NCBI RefSeq assembly: GCF_003340565.1
Contig: NZ_QPLK01000014.1
Coordinates: 44,832-108,831, forward strand
DNA: 64,000 bases
DNA from: Rhodovulum sp. 12E13
Lineage (GTDB): Bacteria; Pseudomonadota; Alphaproteobacteria; Rhodobacterales; Rhodobacteraceae
Reading direction: 5' to 3'
Below are positions 19,006-26,573 of the stretch, piece after piece. The notes under the pieces were generated by a model. It saw only the letters and a program-made list of their open reading frames with translations, made no database searches and had not been told where the DNA came from. A program made the position numbers and the translations under genes. Position 1 is the first letter of the stretch. Every line of letters starts with the position of its first letter.

Positions 19006-19548
19006 ATGTCCGCCGCCGACCGCACCGGCCTCGACTCGTTCTTTCCCTACCGGCTCGCCGTCGCGGCCGAAGCGTTTTCGCGCAACCTCGCGGAAGTCTA
19101 CGGCCGCGCCTACGGCCTCTCGCGAGAGGAATGGCGGCTCCTGTTCCTGCTCGCGGGCACGCCGAGCATGACCTCGGTCGAGATCGCCCGGCGCACCACG
19201 CTCGACAAGGTCCAGGTGAGCCGCGCCGCCCAGAGGCTGGAGGACAAGGGGCTGATCAGCCGCGCCATCTCGCCGGCCGACCGGCGCCTGCGGATCTATG
19301 CCTGCACCGAGGCGGGGCGCGCGGTCTTCTCCCGCGCGTTGCCCGAGGTCGAGACGCGCGCCAACGAGATGCTCGGCGCGATGGCGCCCGAGGATCGCGC
19401 GGCGCTCGCCCGCGGGCTCGACGCTCTGCTCGCCGCGATCGCGCCGGCCGGGTCGGGCGCGGGGCAGGGCATGCAGGACGGCCCCGCCCTGCCGCCTGAC
19501 AACGCGGCGGGCGGGGGTGCCCCGTCGGCCCGTGCGGCGCAGCGCTGA
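19006..19548 (+). CDS. MarR-family transcriptional regulator
   Basis: 180-residue winged-helix regulator: FFPYRLAVAAEAFSRNLAEVY dimer helix, EWRLLFLLAGTPSMTSVEIARRT, recognition helix KVQVSRAAQRLEDKGLI and wing DRRLRIYACTEAG. The N-terminal PYRxxVAAE pattern is shared with the homogentisate-cluster MarR, so the two are paralogues. The C-terminal 30 residues are a low-complexity Gly/Ala/Pro tail. The ATG at 19006 follows AGGAGG; an out-of-frame ATG 7 bp upstream is ignored. Likely target is the divergent fumarylpyruvate-hydrolase-like gene and itself. Confidence 0.85.
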   Translation: MSAADRTGLDSFFPYRLAVAAEAFSRNLAEVYGRAYGLSREEWRLLFLLAGTPSMTSVEIARRTTLDKVQVSRAAQRLEDKGLISRAISPADRRLRIYACTEAGRAVFSRALPEVETRANEMLGAMAPEDRAALARGLDALLAAIAPAGSGAGQGMQDGPALPPDNAAGGGAPSARAAQR

Positions 19549-19583
19549 GGCGGCGCCGTCCTCGAAACCGGCATGACGCAACT

Positions 19584-19613
19584 GCTTTAGGCTTAAAATT
19601 TCATACTTGAAGG
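19584..19613 (+). promoter_or_regulatory. Shared 30-bp operator, copy A (Liv transporter)
   Basis: First of three matching 30-bp sites (see 26510-26539 and 33721-33750). The right half is ACTTGAAG, the centre TTAAAATTTCA, and the left half TTTAGGC (two differences from TTCAAGC). It lies about 190 bp before the substrate-binding protein ATG in a region without coding content, so it should control the transporter promoter. Confidence 0.7.
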
Positions 19614-19801
19614 ACCCCCGCGCCTGTTCTAGCGTCAGACCATCGGGGCGCGCGACCCTCCGCCGCAGAGCCGGATTGACGGCGGCACGCTCCCCGGAAC
19701 AGGCTCGTGCCAGGCCCGCCGGACAAGAAGCGGGGCGGCCGGGTCGGGGCTCCGAATGGGGCGAAGCACGGCGCGAGAGGGCGCCAACGGGGAGAGAGAA
19801 A

Positions 19802-20959
19802 ATGACGAAGAAGGCACTCTTGACGGCGGCGAGCCTGCTCGCGCTCGGCCAGGCGGCGGCGGCCGAGGTGAAGGTCGGGATGCTGGTGACCCTGTCGGGT
19901 CCGCCGGCGGCGCTGGGCCAGCAGGCGGTCGACGGCTTCCAGCTGGCGCTCGACGAGCTGGGCGGCACGCTCGGCGGCGAGCCGGCCGAGCTGATCGTCG
20001 AGGACGACGAGCTCAAGCCCGACGTGGCGCTCACCAAGGCCAACGGACTGATCGAGGGCGAGAACGTCGACTTCGTCGTCGGCACGATCTTCTCCAACAT
20101 GCTGCAGGCGATCTTCCGGCCGGTCACGGAGTCGGAGACCTTCCTGATCAGTCCCAATGCCGGGCCGTCGACCTTCGCCGGGCGCAACTGCAACCCCTAT
20201 TTCTTCGTCACCTCCTACCAGAACAACCAGAACGCCGAGGTGATGGGCGCCTACGCCCAGCAGGCGGGTCTGTCGAACGTCTTCCTGATCGCGCCCAACT
20301 ACCAGGCGGGCCGCGACAATCTCGAAGGCTTCCGCATGCACTACGAGGGCGAGATCGCCGGCGAGGTCTACGTGCCGCTCGACCACCAGGACTTTTCGGC
20401 CGAGATCGCGCGCATTGCCACGTCCGACGCCGATGCGGTCTTCGCCTTCACGCCGGGCGGTCTCGGCGTGCGCTTCGTGCGTCAGTTCGACGACGCCGGC
20501 CTGTCGGACCGCATCCAGTTCATGTCGGTCTTCACCACCGACGAGACGACTCTGCCCGCCCAGCAGGACGCGGCCGAGGGCTTTATCGCCGCCGGCAACT
20601 GGGCGCCCGACATGGAAAACGAGGCGAGCCAGGCCTTCGTGGCAGCTTTCGAGGAGCAATTCGGCTACGTGCCCGGCGGCTACGCGATGCAGGCCTACGA
20701 CGCGGCCATGCTGATCGACAGCGCGGTGGCCGCGGTCGGTGGCGACCTGTCGGACAAGGACGCGCTGCGCGCGGCGCTCGAGGCGGCCGATTTCCAGTCG
20801 CTTCGGGGCGATTTCTCGTTCAACGCCAACCACTACCCGGTGCAGGACTTCTACCAGCTCTCGGTCGCGCAGCGCGACGACGGGGCATGGGTGACGTCGA
20901 TGGGCGAGCTTGTGTTCGACGACTACGCCGACAGCTTCGCCGAAGAGTGCAGCATGTGA
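19802..20959 (+). CDS. livK: ABC transporter substrate-binding protein (Leu/Ile/Val-type, aromatic acid candidate)
   Basis: Periplasmic receptor of a HAAT-family importer. Signal peptide residues 1-21 (MTKKALLTAASLLALGQAAAA), mature start EVKVGMLVTLSGPPAALGQQ. Type-I periplasmic fold with FVVGTIFSNMLQAI and NAGPSTFAGRNCNPYFFVTSYQNNQNAE in the binding lobe. 385 residues. GAGAGAGAAA ribosome-binding site. First gene of the livKHMGF-like operon. Together with operator copy A this makes an aromatic carboxylate (for instance 2-aminobenzoate) a better ligand guess than branched-chain amino acids. Confidence 0.9.
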   Translation: MTKKALLTAASLLALGQAAAAEVKVGMLVTLSGPPAALGQQAVDGFQLALDELGGTLGGEPAELIVEDDELKPDVALTKANGLIEGENVDFVVGTIFSNMLQAIFRPVTESETFLISPNAGPSTFAGRNCNPYFFVTSYQNNQNAEVMGAYAQQAGLSNVFLIAPNYQAGRDNLEGFRMHYEGEIAGEVYVPLDHQDFSAEIARIATSDADAVFAFTPGGLGVRFVRQFDDAGLSDRIQFMSVFTTDETTLPAQQDAAEGFIAAGNWAPDMENEASQAFVAAFEEQFGYVPGGYAMQAYDAAMLIDSAVAAVGGDLSDKDALRAALEAADFQSLRGDFSFNANHYPVQDFYQLSVAQRDDGAWVTSMGELVFDDYADSFAEECSM

Positions 20960-21032
20960 TCCCGGCGGCGGGGCCGGCGCCGCGGCGCCCGGGCCCCGCC
21001 CCCCTGGCGCGACAGAGCGGGGCCCACGGCCG

Positions 21033-21959
21033 ATGTCGACGACCCTCATCCTGATCCAGGTTCTCAACGGGCTGCAGCTCGGGGTGATCCTGTTCCTGAT
21101 CGCCGCCGGCCTGACGCTCGTCTTCGGGGTGATGGGCTTCATCAACCTCGCCCACGGGGTGCAGTACATGCTGGGCGCCTATCTGGCGGTCTGGCTCTAC
21201 GGCGCGACCGGCAGCTTCATCGCCGCCTTCCTGCTGGCGCTGCCTCTGGCGCTGCTGCTGGGGCTGGTGCTCGAATTCCTCGTCTTCCGACATCTCTACG
21301 CGCGCGACCATCTCAGCCAGGTGCTGGCGACCTTCGGGGTGATCCTGTTCCTCAACCAGGCGGTGAAGGTCATCTTCGGCCCCGCCGCGCTGACGGTCGA
21401 GGTGCCGCAGTTCCTCGACTGGTCGTTCGAGCTGGTGCCGGGGCTGCTCTACCCCGCCTACCGCGTCGCGCTGATCGTGGCGGGCCTGCTCGTGGCGGCG
21501 GCGCTGTGGTACGTCATCACCCGCACCCGCGTGGGCATGCTGATCCGCGCCGGCGCGACCAACCCCGAGATGGTCTCGGCGCTGGGCGTGAACGTGCGGC
21601 AGCTGTTCCTCGTCGTGTTCGGCTTCGGCGCGATGCTCGCGGGCCTTGCGGGCGTGCTCGCCGCCCCGGTCTTTTCGGTCGAGCCGGGCATGGGCGACGA
21701 CCTGCTGATCGTGGCCTTCGTCGTCATCATCATCGGCGGCGCCGGCTCGATCCGGGGCGCCTTCGTCGCGGCGCTGCTCGTCGGCCTCGTCGACACGCTG
21801 GGGCGGACGCTGGTGACCGACGGGCTGCGGCTGGCGATGGATGCCTCGGCGGCCAACCAGATCGGCCCGGCCATCGCCTCGATGCTGATCTACGTGTTGA
21901 TGGCGCTGGTGCTGTTCTGGCGACCCGAGGGCCTGTTCGCCGCGAAGGTGACACGATGA
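21033..21959 (+). CDS. livH: Branched-chain-type ABC transporter permease LivH
   Basis: Inner-membrane permease with about eight helices; 308 residues. Family motifs AAGLTLVFGVMGFINLAHG near residue 25 and the GALGxx-like cytoplasmic loop ALGVNVRQLFLVVFGFGAMLAGLAG are present. Start ATG 73 bp after livK; the gap contains a GGCCCC-rich stretch. Overlaps livM by 4 bp (ATGA). Confidence 0.93.
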   Translation: MSTTLILIQVLNGLQLGVILFLIAAGLTLVFGVMGFINLAHGVQYMLGAYLAVWLYGATGSFIAAFLLALPLALLLGLVLEFLVFRHLYARDHLSQVLATFGVILFLNQAVKVIFGPAALTVEVPQFLDWSFELVPGLLYPAYRVALIVAGLLVAAALWYVITRTRVGMLIRAGATNPEMVSALGVNVRQLFLVVFGFGAMLAGLAGVLAAPVFSVEPGMGDDLLIVAFVVIIIGGAGSIRGAFVAALLVGLVDTLGRTLVTDGLRLAMDASAANQIGPAIASMLIYVLMALVLFWRPEGLFAAKVTR

Positions 21960-22936
21960 GCGACGAGGCCCTGACCGTCGCCCCGGCGCGCCCGCGCCTT
22001 CCCTTCGGACTGATCGTGGCGGTGGCGATCTTCGCCGCGCTCGCGCTCGTCCCGCTCGTCTCGGGCGTCTGGGGCGGGGGATGGCTGACCTCGCTCGCCA
22101 TCCGGGCGATGATCTTCGCCATCGTGGCGATCTCGCTCGACCTCCTGCTGGGGCACGGGGGGCTCGTCAGCTTCGGCCACAGCGCGTTCGTGGCCATCGG
22201 CGCCTACGCAACGGGCATCATGATCACCGAGGGCGTCTACGAGATGGCGCTGATCCTGCCCGTCGCGATCGGCGCGGCCGCCCTCTTCGCCGTGGCGAGC
22301 GGGGCCATCGCGATGCGCACCTCGGGCGTGTCGTTCATCATGATCACGCTCGCCTTCGGGCAGATGGTCTATTTCGCGCTCGGCTCGCTGGCGCAGTATG
22401 GCGCCGACGACGGGCTGACGCTGTGGTCGGCGCCCGACTTCCTCGGCACCGGCTGGCTCGCCTCGGACACGGGCGTCTACATCACCGTGCTCGGCGTGCT
22501 CGTGGCAAGCTGGGCGCTGGTGCATGCCATCGTCGGCTCGCGCTTCGGCCGGGTGCTGCGGGCGGCCCGGCAGAACCCGACCCGCGTCGCCTCGATGGGC
22601 TATTCGGTGTTCCGCTACCGTCTCGTCGCCTACGTGATCGCGGGCGTCATCGCCGCGCTCGCGGGCGTGCTGTGGGCGGTGCATGCCGAGTTCGTCAGCC
22701 CCTCGCTCGGTGCGTGGCAGCGGTCGGGCGACCTGATCGTGATGGTGGTGCTGGGCGGCATGGCCACGCGCAACGGCGCCCTGATCGGCGCGCTGTTCTT
22801 CGTGCTGATCGAGGAGGCGCTGTCGTCGCTCACCCACGACTGGCGGCTGATCTTCGGCCCGATGCTGGTGCTGATCGCGCTGTTCGCACGCGGCGGCCTC
22901 GCCGGTCTGCTCGACCGGGTGCAGGGGCCGCGATGA
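21956..22936 (+). CDS. livM: Branched-chain-type ABC transporter permease LivM
   Basis: Second permease, 326 residues. Typical AIVAISLDLLLGHGGLVSFGHSAFVAIGAYA region near residue 60 and the EAA-like ARQNPTRVASMGYSVFRYRLVAYVIAG loop near residue 215. Overlaps livH and livG by 4 bp each, consistent with a single polycistron. Confidence 0.93.
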   Translation: MSDEALTVAPARPRLPFGLIVAVAIFAALALVPLVSGVWGGGWLTSLAIRAMIFAIVAISLDLLLGHGGLVSFGHSAFVAIGAYATGIMITEGVYEMALILPVAIGAAALFAVASGAIAMRTSGVSFIMITLAFGQMVYFALGSLAQYGADDGLTLWSAPDFLGTGWLASDTGVYITVLGVLVASWALVHAIVGSRFGRVLRAARQNPTRVASMGYSVFRYRLVAYVIAGVIAALAGVLWAVHAEFVSPSLGAWQRSGDLIVMVVLGGMATRNGALIGALFFVLIEEALSSLTHDWRLIFGPMLVLIALFARGGLAGLLDRVQGPR

Positions 22937-23694
22937 GCGCGGTCGTCCTCCGGCTCGAGGGGCTGCGCAAGGCGTTCGGCGCGCTCGTCGTCACCGACGG
23001 GGTCGACCTCGACCTGCGCCGGGGAGAGTGCCACGCCCTGATCGGGCCGAACGGCGCGGGCAAGTCGACGCTGATCCACCAGATCTCGGGCGTGCTGCGC
23101 CCGGACGCGGGCCGCATCGCCTTCGAGGGGCGCGACGTGACGCATCTGAGCCAGGCCGAGCGCGCGGTGGCGGGGCTGGGCCGGTCGTTCCAGATCACCT
23201 CGATCCTGCCCGAGTTCACCGTGCTTGAGAACGTCGCCCTCGCCGCGCAGATGCGCGACGGCTCGAGCTTTCGCTTCTTCCGGCCGGCGGCACGGGAGGA
23301 GCGGCTGAACGCCCGCGCGATGGAGGCGCTCGGCGTGGTCGGCCTCGGCCCGCGCGCCGGCCTCGTCGCCAGCCACCTGTCGCATGGCGAGAAGCGGCTG
23401 CTCGAACTCGCCATCGCCATCGCCGGCGAGCCCCATGTGCTGCTGCTCGACGAGCCCATGGCGGGCATGGGCCGGGCCGAGAGCGCGACGCTGACCGAGA
23501 CGCTGCGCGCGCTGAAGGCGACCTATCCGATCCTGCTGATCGAGCACGACATGGAGGCGGTATTCAGCCTCGCCGACCGGGTGTCGGTGCTCGTGTCGGG
23601 CGCCATCGTCGCCTCGGGCACGCCCGACGAGGTGCGCGTCGATGCCAACGCCCGCGCTGCCTATCTGGGCGAAGACCACGTGGGGGCGCCATGA
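22933..23694 (+). CDS. livG: ABC transporter ATP-binding protein LivG
   Basis: Nucleotide-binding subunit, 253 residues. Walker A GPNGAGKST near residue 38, signature LSHGEKRLLELAIA (LSHGE in place of LSGGQ, common in LivG), Walker B VLLLDEPMAGMG and switch His in LLIEHDMEAVF. Overlaps livM and livF by 4 bp. Confidence 0.94.
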   Translation: MSAVVLRLEGLRKAFGALVVTDGVDLDLRRGECHALIGPNGAGKSTLIHQISGVLRPDAGRIAFEGRDVTHLSQAERAVAGLGRSFQITSILPEFTVLENVALAAQMRDGSSFRFFRPAAREERLNARAMEALGVVGLGPRAGLVASHLSHGEKRLLELAIAIAGEPHVLLLDEPMAGMGRAESATLTETLRALKATYPILLIEHDMEAVFSLADRVSVLVSGAIVASGTPDEVRVDANARAAYLGEDHVGAP

Positions 23695-24398
23695 GCCTGC
23701 TCTCGCTCCGCGGTGTGACGGCGGGCTACGGCTCGGCCCAGGTGCTGCACGGCATAGACCTCGACATCGGCGAGGGCGAGGTGGTGACGCTGCTCGGCCG
23801 CAACGGCATGGGCAAGACGACGACGGTCCGCGCGATCATGGGAATGATCCGGCCCTGGGGCGGCGCGGTGCGTATCGACGGCCGCGACATGACCGGCCGC
23901 CCCTCCTACGAGGTGGGGCGCGCGGGCGTGGGGCTGGTGCCCGAGGGGCGGCAGGTGTTCCCCACGCTGACGGTCGAGGAAAACCTGCTCGCCGCCGCCA
24001 AGACGCCCGAAGGGCGCAACCGCTGGACGCTGCCCGAGGTCTTCGCCTTCTTTCCCCGGCTCGAGGAGCGGCGGAGGAACCTCGGCGCGCAGTTGTCGGG
24101 GGGAGAGCAGCAGATGGTGGCCATCGGGCGGGCGCTGATGACCAACCCGCGCCTGATGATCCTCGACGAGGCGACCGAGGGCCTCGCGCCGCTGATCCGC
24201 GACGAGATCTGGGCGCGGCTCGAGGTGCTCAAGTCCGAGGGCGAGGCGATCCTGCTGATCGACAAGAACGTGGGGGCGCTCGCGGCCCTGGCCGACCGCC
24301 ACTACGTCATCGAGAAGGGCGAGATCGTGGACACCGTGGCGGGCGAGGCGGGGTCGCCGGTGCCGGCGGCCGAGCTCGAGCGATACCTGCACCTCTAG
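23691..24398 (+). CDS. livF: ABC transporter ATP-binding protein LivF
   Basis: Second nucleotide-binding subunit, 235 residues. Walker A LLGRNGMGKTTT, signature LSGGEQQMVAIGRALM, Walker B LMILDEATEGLAP. The switch position reads LLIDKNVGAL, with Lys where many ABC proteins have His; LivF proteins often vary here. Completes the five-gene importer; the cupin gene follows after 24 bp on the same strand and may be co-transcribed. Confidence 0.94.
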   Translation: MSLLSLRGVTAGYGSAQVLHGIDLDIGEGEVVTLLGRNGMGKTTTVRAIMGMIRPWGGAVRIDGRDMTGRPSYEVGRAGVGLVPEGRQVFPTLTVEENLLAAAKTPEGRNRWTLPEVFAFFPRLEERRRNLGAQLSGGEQQMVAIGRALMTNPRLMILDEATEGLAPLIRDEIWARLEVLKSEGEAILLIDKNVGALAALADRHYVIEKGEIVDTVAGEAGSPVPAAELERYLHL

Positions 24399-24422
24399 TC
24401 ACAGCAAGGGAGAACCGGGGAC

Positions 24423-24863
24423 ATGCAACTCGAAAAAGGGGTGACCAAGGCGGCCGACGCCTTCGGCGGCAAGGCGTGGAACGTGGTGGGGCACACCTAC
24501 ACGCCCAAGCTCCATTCCGACGACGCCTTCCTCTGGCACGCGGTCATCCCGGCCGACACCTTCGTGCCGCCGCACATCCACCCGTTCCAGGACGAGTGGA
24601 TCTACATGCTCGAGGGCACCCTCGAGGTGGAATTCGGAGAGGAAAAGCACGGCGCGGGCCCCGGTGACCTGATCCGCATGCCCAAGGGGCTGGCGCACGG
24701 CATCTTCAACCGTTCGGGCGCGACGGCCACCTGCACCTTCGGCGTGGCGCCCTCGGGCAAGCTGTTCGACCTGTTCGGCCGGCTCGACGGGCTGACCGAC
24801 CCGGCCGAACTGGTGCGCATCTCGGCCGAGCACGACGTCAACTTCCTGCCCCCGCCCGAGTGA
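24423..24863 (+). CDS. Single-domain cupin protein
   Basis: 146-residue cupin. Motif 1 is PPHIHPFQDEWIYMLEGTLEVEFG (metal-binding His-x-His and Glu) and motif 2 is PGDLIRMPKGLAHGIFN (His). It may bind a metal and either act as a small dioxygenase or isomerase or merely sense or store a ligand. It is far shorter than bicupin gentisate or homogentisate dioxygenases. It follows the Liv operon closely and is convergent with the PhzS-like monooxygenase; a metabolic link to aromatic-acid breakdown is inference. Confidence 0.8.
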   Translation: MQLEKGVTKAADAFGGKAWNVVGHTYTPKLHSDDAFLWHAVIPADTFVPPHIHPFQDEWIYMLEGTLEVEFGEEKHGAGPGDLIRMPKGLAHGIFNRSGATATCTFGVAPSGKLFDLFGRLDGLTDPAELVRISAEHDVNFLPPPE

Positions 24864-24899
24864 GCCGGATCGCCTGAGCGCCGTGGCCGCGCGCCGCCC

Positions 24900-26138
24900 T
24901 CAGGCGCGCGCGCGGCCAAAGCCCGCCAGCGCCTCGTAGTCGCCCACGATGGCGCGCAACTCGTCCGCCGTCGCCACGTCGTGCACGTCGGCAAAGCCGC
25001 CCTCGGGCGCGCGCTCTTCCACGAAGTCGATCACCCGCTCCGGCCCGCCCGAGCGGTTGGCCTCGACGATGGCGGCGGTCGCCGGGCGGCGCGCGGCGTC
25101 GTAGGCCGCGAGCGCCACGACCGGGTCGCCCCCCTCGGCCAGCCGGTCGGCGACGTCGCGCGCGTCGAGGATCGCCTGGCTCGCCCCGTTCGACCCCACC
25201 GGGTACATCGGATGCGCCGCGTCGCCCATCAGCGTCACCCGACCGTGCGACCAGCGCGGCAGCCCGTCGCGGTCGCACATCGGGTAGACGAAGATCTCGT
25301 CCGTCGCCCGGATCAGCGCGAAGATGTCGGTCTCGGGGACGCCGAGGTGCCCCTCTGCCATTGCCAGCGCCTCGTCCGCCGGGGCCCGGCGCGACCAGTC
25401 CTCCCGCGCGGGTATGGGCGTTGAGGCGTCTCCAACCTTCGCACAGACCACCCAGTTGGTCAGCGCCTCTCCGGGCCGGGCGGGGTCGTGCGCGATGGGG
25501 TAGAGCACCAGCTTGCGGGCCATGCCGCCCGCCACGATCATGCTCTGACCGTCGAGGAAACGCGGCCACCACGCCGCGCCCCGCCACATCAGCACGCCCT
25601 GCCACGAGGGCGGTCCCTGGTCGGGGTAGAAGTGGCTGCGGATGGTCGAGTGGATGCCGTCGGCCCCGACCAGCACGTCGCCGCGCGCCTCGTGCCGTGC
25701 GCCCTCGCGGCTCTCGAATGTAGCCGTCACGCCGTCGCCCGCGTCCTCGAAGGCGACGAGCCGGCGGTCGGTCTGCACCGCGTCCGGGCCGAGCCTCTCC
25801 AGCACTGCGTCGTGGATGACCCGCTGCAGCCGGCCCCGATGGATCGAGAATTGCGGCGTGGCGAAGCCCGCCCACGTTCCGCGGGGCTGGGCCACGATGT
25901 CGTCGCCCCGGCCGGTCTTGTAGATCAGCCGCCGGGTGCGGAGCGCCACAAGGTCGAGCGCGGGCAGCAGGCCGAGGCCCTCGAGCTCGGCGATGGCGTG
26001 GGGCAGGGTGTTGATGCCCACGCCCAGCTCGCCCACCGAGCGTGCCTGCTCGAACACCTGCGCCGCGATTCCGCGCTCGTGCAGCATCAGCGCGAGCGTC
26101 AGCCCGCCGATACCGCCGCCTGCGATCAGCACCTTCAT
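24900..26138 (-). CDS. Flavin-dependent monooxygenase (PhzS / 6-hydroxynicotinate monooxygenase-like)
   Basis: 412-residue group A flavoprotein. N-terminal MKVLIAGGGIGGLTLALMLHERG, DG motif DVLVGADGIHSTIRSHF near residue 160, and GDAAHPMYPVGSNGASQAILDA near residue 310. The sequence resembles PhzS-like flavin-dependent oxidoreductases that hydroxylate, sometimes decarboxylatively, N-heteroaromatic or aminoaromatic acids. It lies downstream of operator copy B and of an apparently broken flavoprotein gene. A role in aromatic-acid hydroxylation in the same regulon is plausible; substrate unknown. Confidence 0.82.
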   Translation of the reverse strand: MKVLIAGGGIGGLTLALMLHERGIAAQVFEQARSVGELGVGINTLPHAIAELEGLGLLPALDLVALRTRRLIYKTGRGDDIVAQPRGTWAGFATPQFSIHRGRLQRVIHDAVLERLGPDAVQTDRRLVAFEDAGDGVTATFESREGARHEARGDVLVGADGIHSTIRSHFYPDQGPPSWQGVLMWRGAAWWPRFLDGQSMIVAGGMARKLVLYPIAHDPARPGEALTNWVVCAKVGDASTPIPAREDWSRRAPADEALAMAEGHLGVPETDIFALIRATDEIFVYPMCDRDGLPRWSHGRVTLMGDAAHPMYPVGSNGASQAILDARDVADRLAEGGDPVVALAAYDAARRPATAAIVEANRSGGPERVIDFVEERAPEGGFADVHDVATADELRAIVGDYEALAGFGRARA

Positions 26139-26243
26139 TGCGCGCGCTCCTCCCCGCTTGCTCTCGCTGTGCAGTCCCGGCCCGGCAGGATCTGCCCCCT
26201 TCCCCGGGTCAAAGCCGGCGTCCGGCCGCTGCGCTCCGCCCCG

Positions 26244-26381
26244 TCACCCATCGGGGAGACATCTGCGGCGCCGCGGAAGACCCGTGCGGGTCGTGCCTGT
26301 CGCCGTGAGCCGGAACGCCGTGGCTGCCGCGAGGCGGCTGAGGCCACCCCCGGTGATGGCCACCTTCCTGCGTCGTGCCAT
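26244..26381 (-). pseudogene. Remnant of an FAD-binding oxidoreductase N-terminus
   Basis: A 45-codon frame with a GGGAGAG ribosome-binding site reads MARRRKVAITGGGLSRLAA and then loses similarity before a stop. The opening matches a flavoprotein dinucleotide-binding motif (VAIxGxGxSGLAAA) with Arg replacing the third Gly. No other frame downstream restores the domain. It sits between operator copy B and the intact PhzS-like gene and may be the decayed start of a neighbour or an old duplicate. The match is short, so this is tentative. Confidence 0.35.
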
Positions 26382-26509
26382 GTCGGCTCTCCCTCTCCCT
26401 GGCCACGGCACCCGCCGGTTCCTTCCGGCGGCCGTGGGGCGGTTCCGGCAGCCTCTTGCGGGGGCGGCCCGGCCCGTCGTGCACGGAAGGCTAGAAGCCT
26501 CCCCGACAT

Positions 26510-26539
26510 GCTTCAAGCGTGAAGTTTCAACCTTGAAGC
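26510..26539 (-). promoter_or_regulatory. Shared 30-bp operator, copy B
   Basis: Contains a perfect 9-bp inverted repeat, TGCTTCAAG (26509-26517) and CTTGAAGCA (26532-26540), with a 14-base spacer. Aligned without gaps with copies A and C, 17 of 30 columns are identical in all three. It lies downstream of the ligase gene stop, so the gene it controls must read leftward: the flavoprotein remnant and the PhzS-like monooxygenase. Confidence 0.75.
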
Positions 26540-26573
26540 ACCTGTGTCGCCCGTTCGTCTGACGCCCGCGTCC

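Larger units (their letters stand above)
26139..26573. other. Intergenic region between the PhzS-like gene and the CoA ligase operon
   Basis: Apart from the FAD-oxidoreductase remnant and operator copy B, no coding sequence is supported in these 435 bp; open frames on both strands are Arg/Pro-rich and lack ribosome-binding sites. Confidence 0.5.

Noticed and set aside
19802..24398. Simple branched-chain amino acid transporter assignment
   Set aside because: The family architecture fits, but the shared operator and surrounding aromatic genes make a branched-chain amino acid role less likely; the liv symbols indicate family only.
24423..24863. Gentisate 1,2-dioxygenase
   Set aside because: Only one cupin domain and 146 residues, whereas gentisate dioxygenases are bicupins of about 340 residues.
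26135..26509. Minus-strand 124-codon frame between the PhzS-like gene and the ligase
   Set aside because: Arg/Pro/Gly-rich composition, no ribosome-binding site, no similarity; a different frame carries the only protein-like segment.
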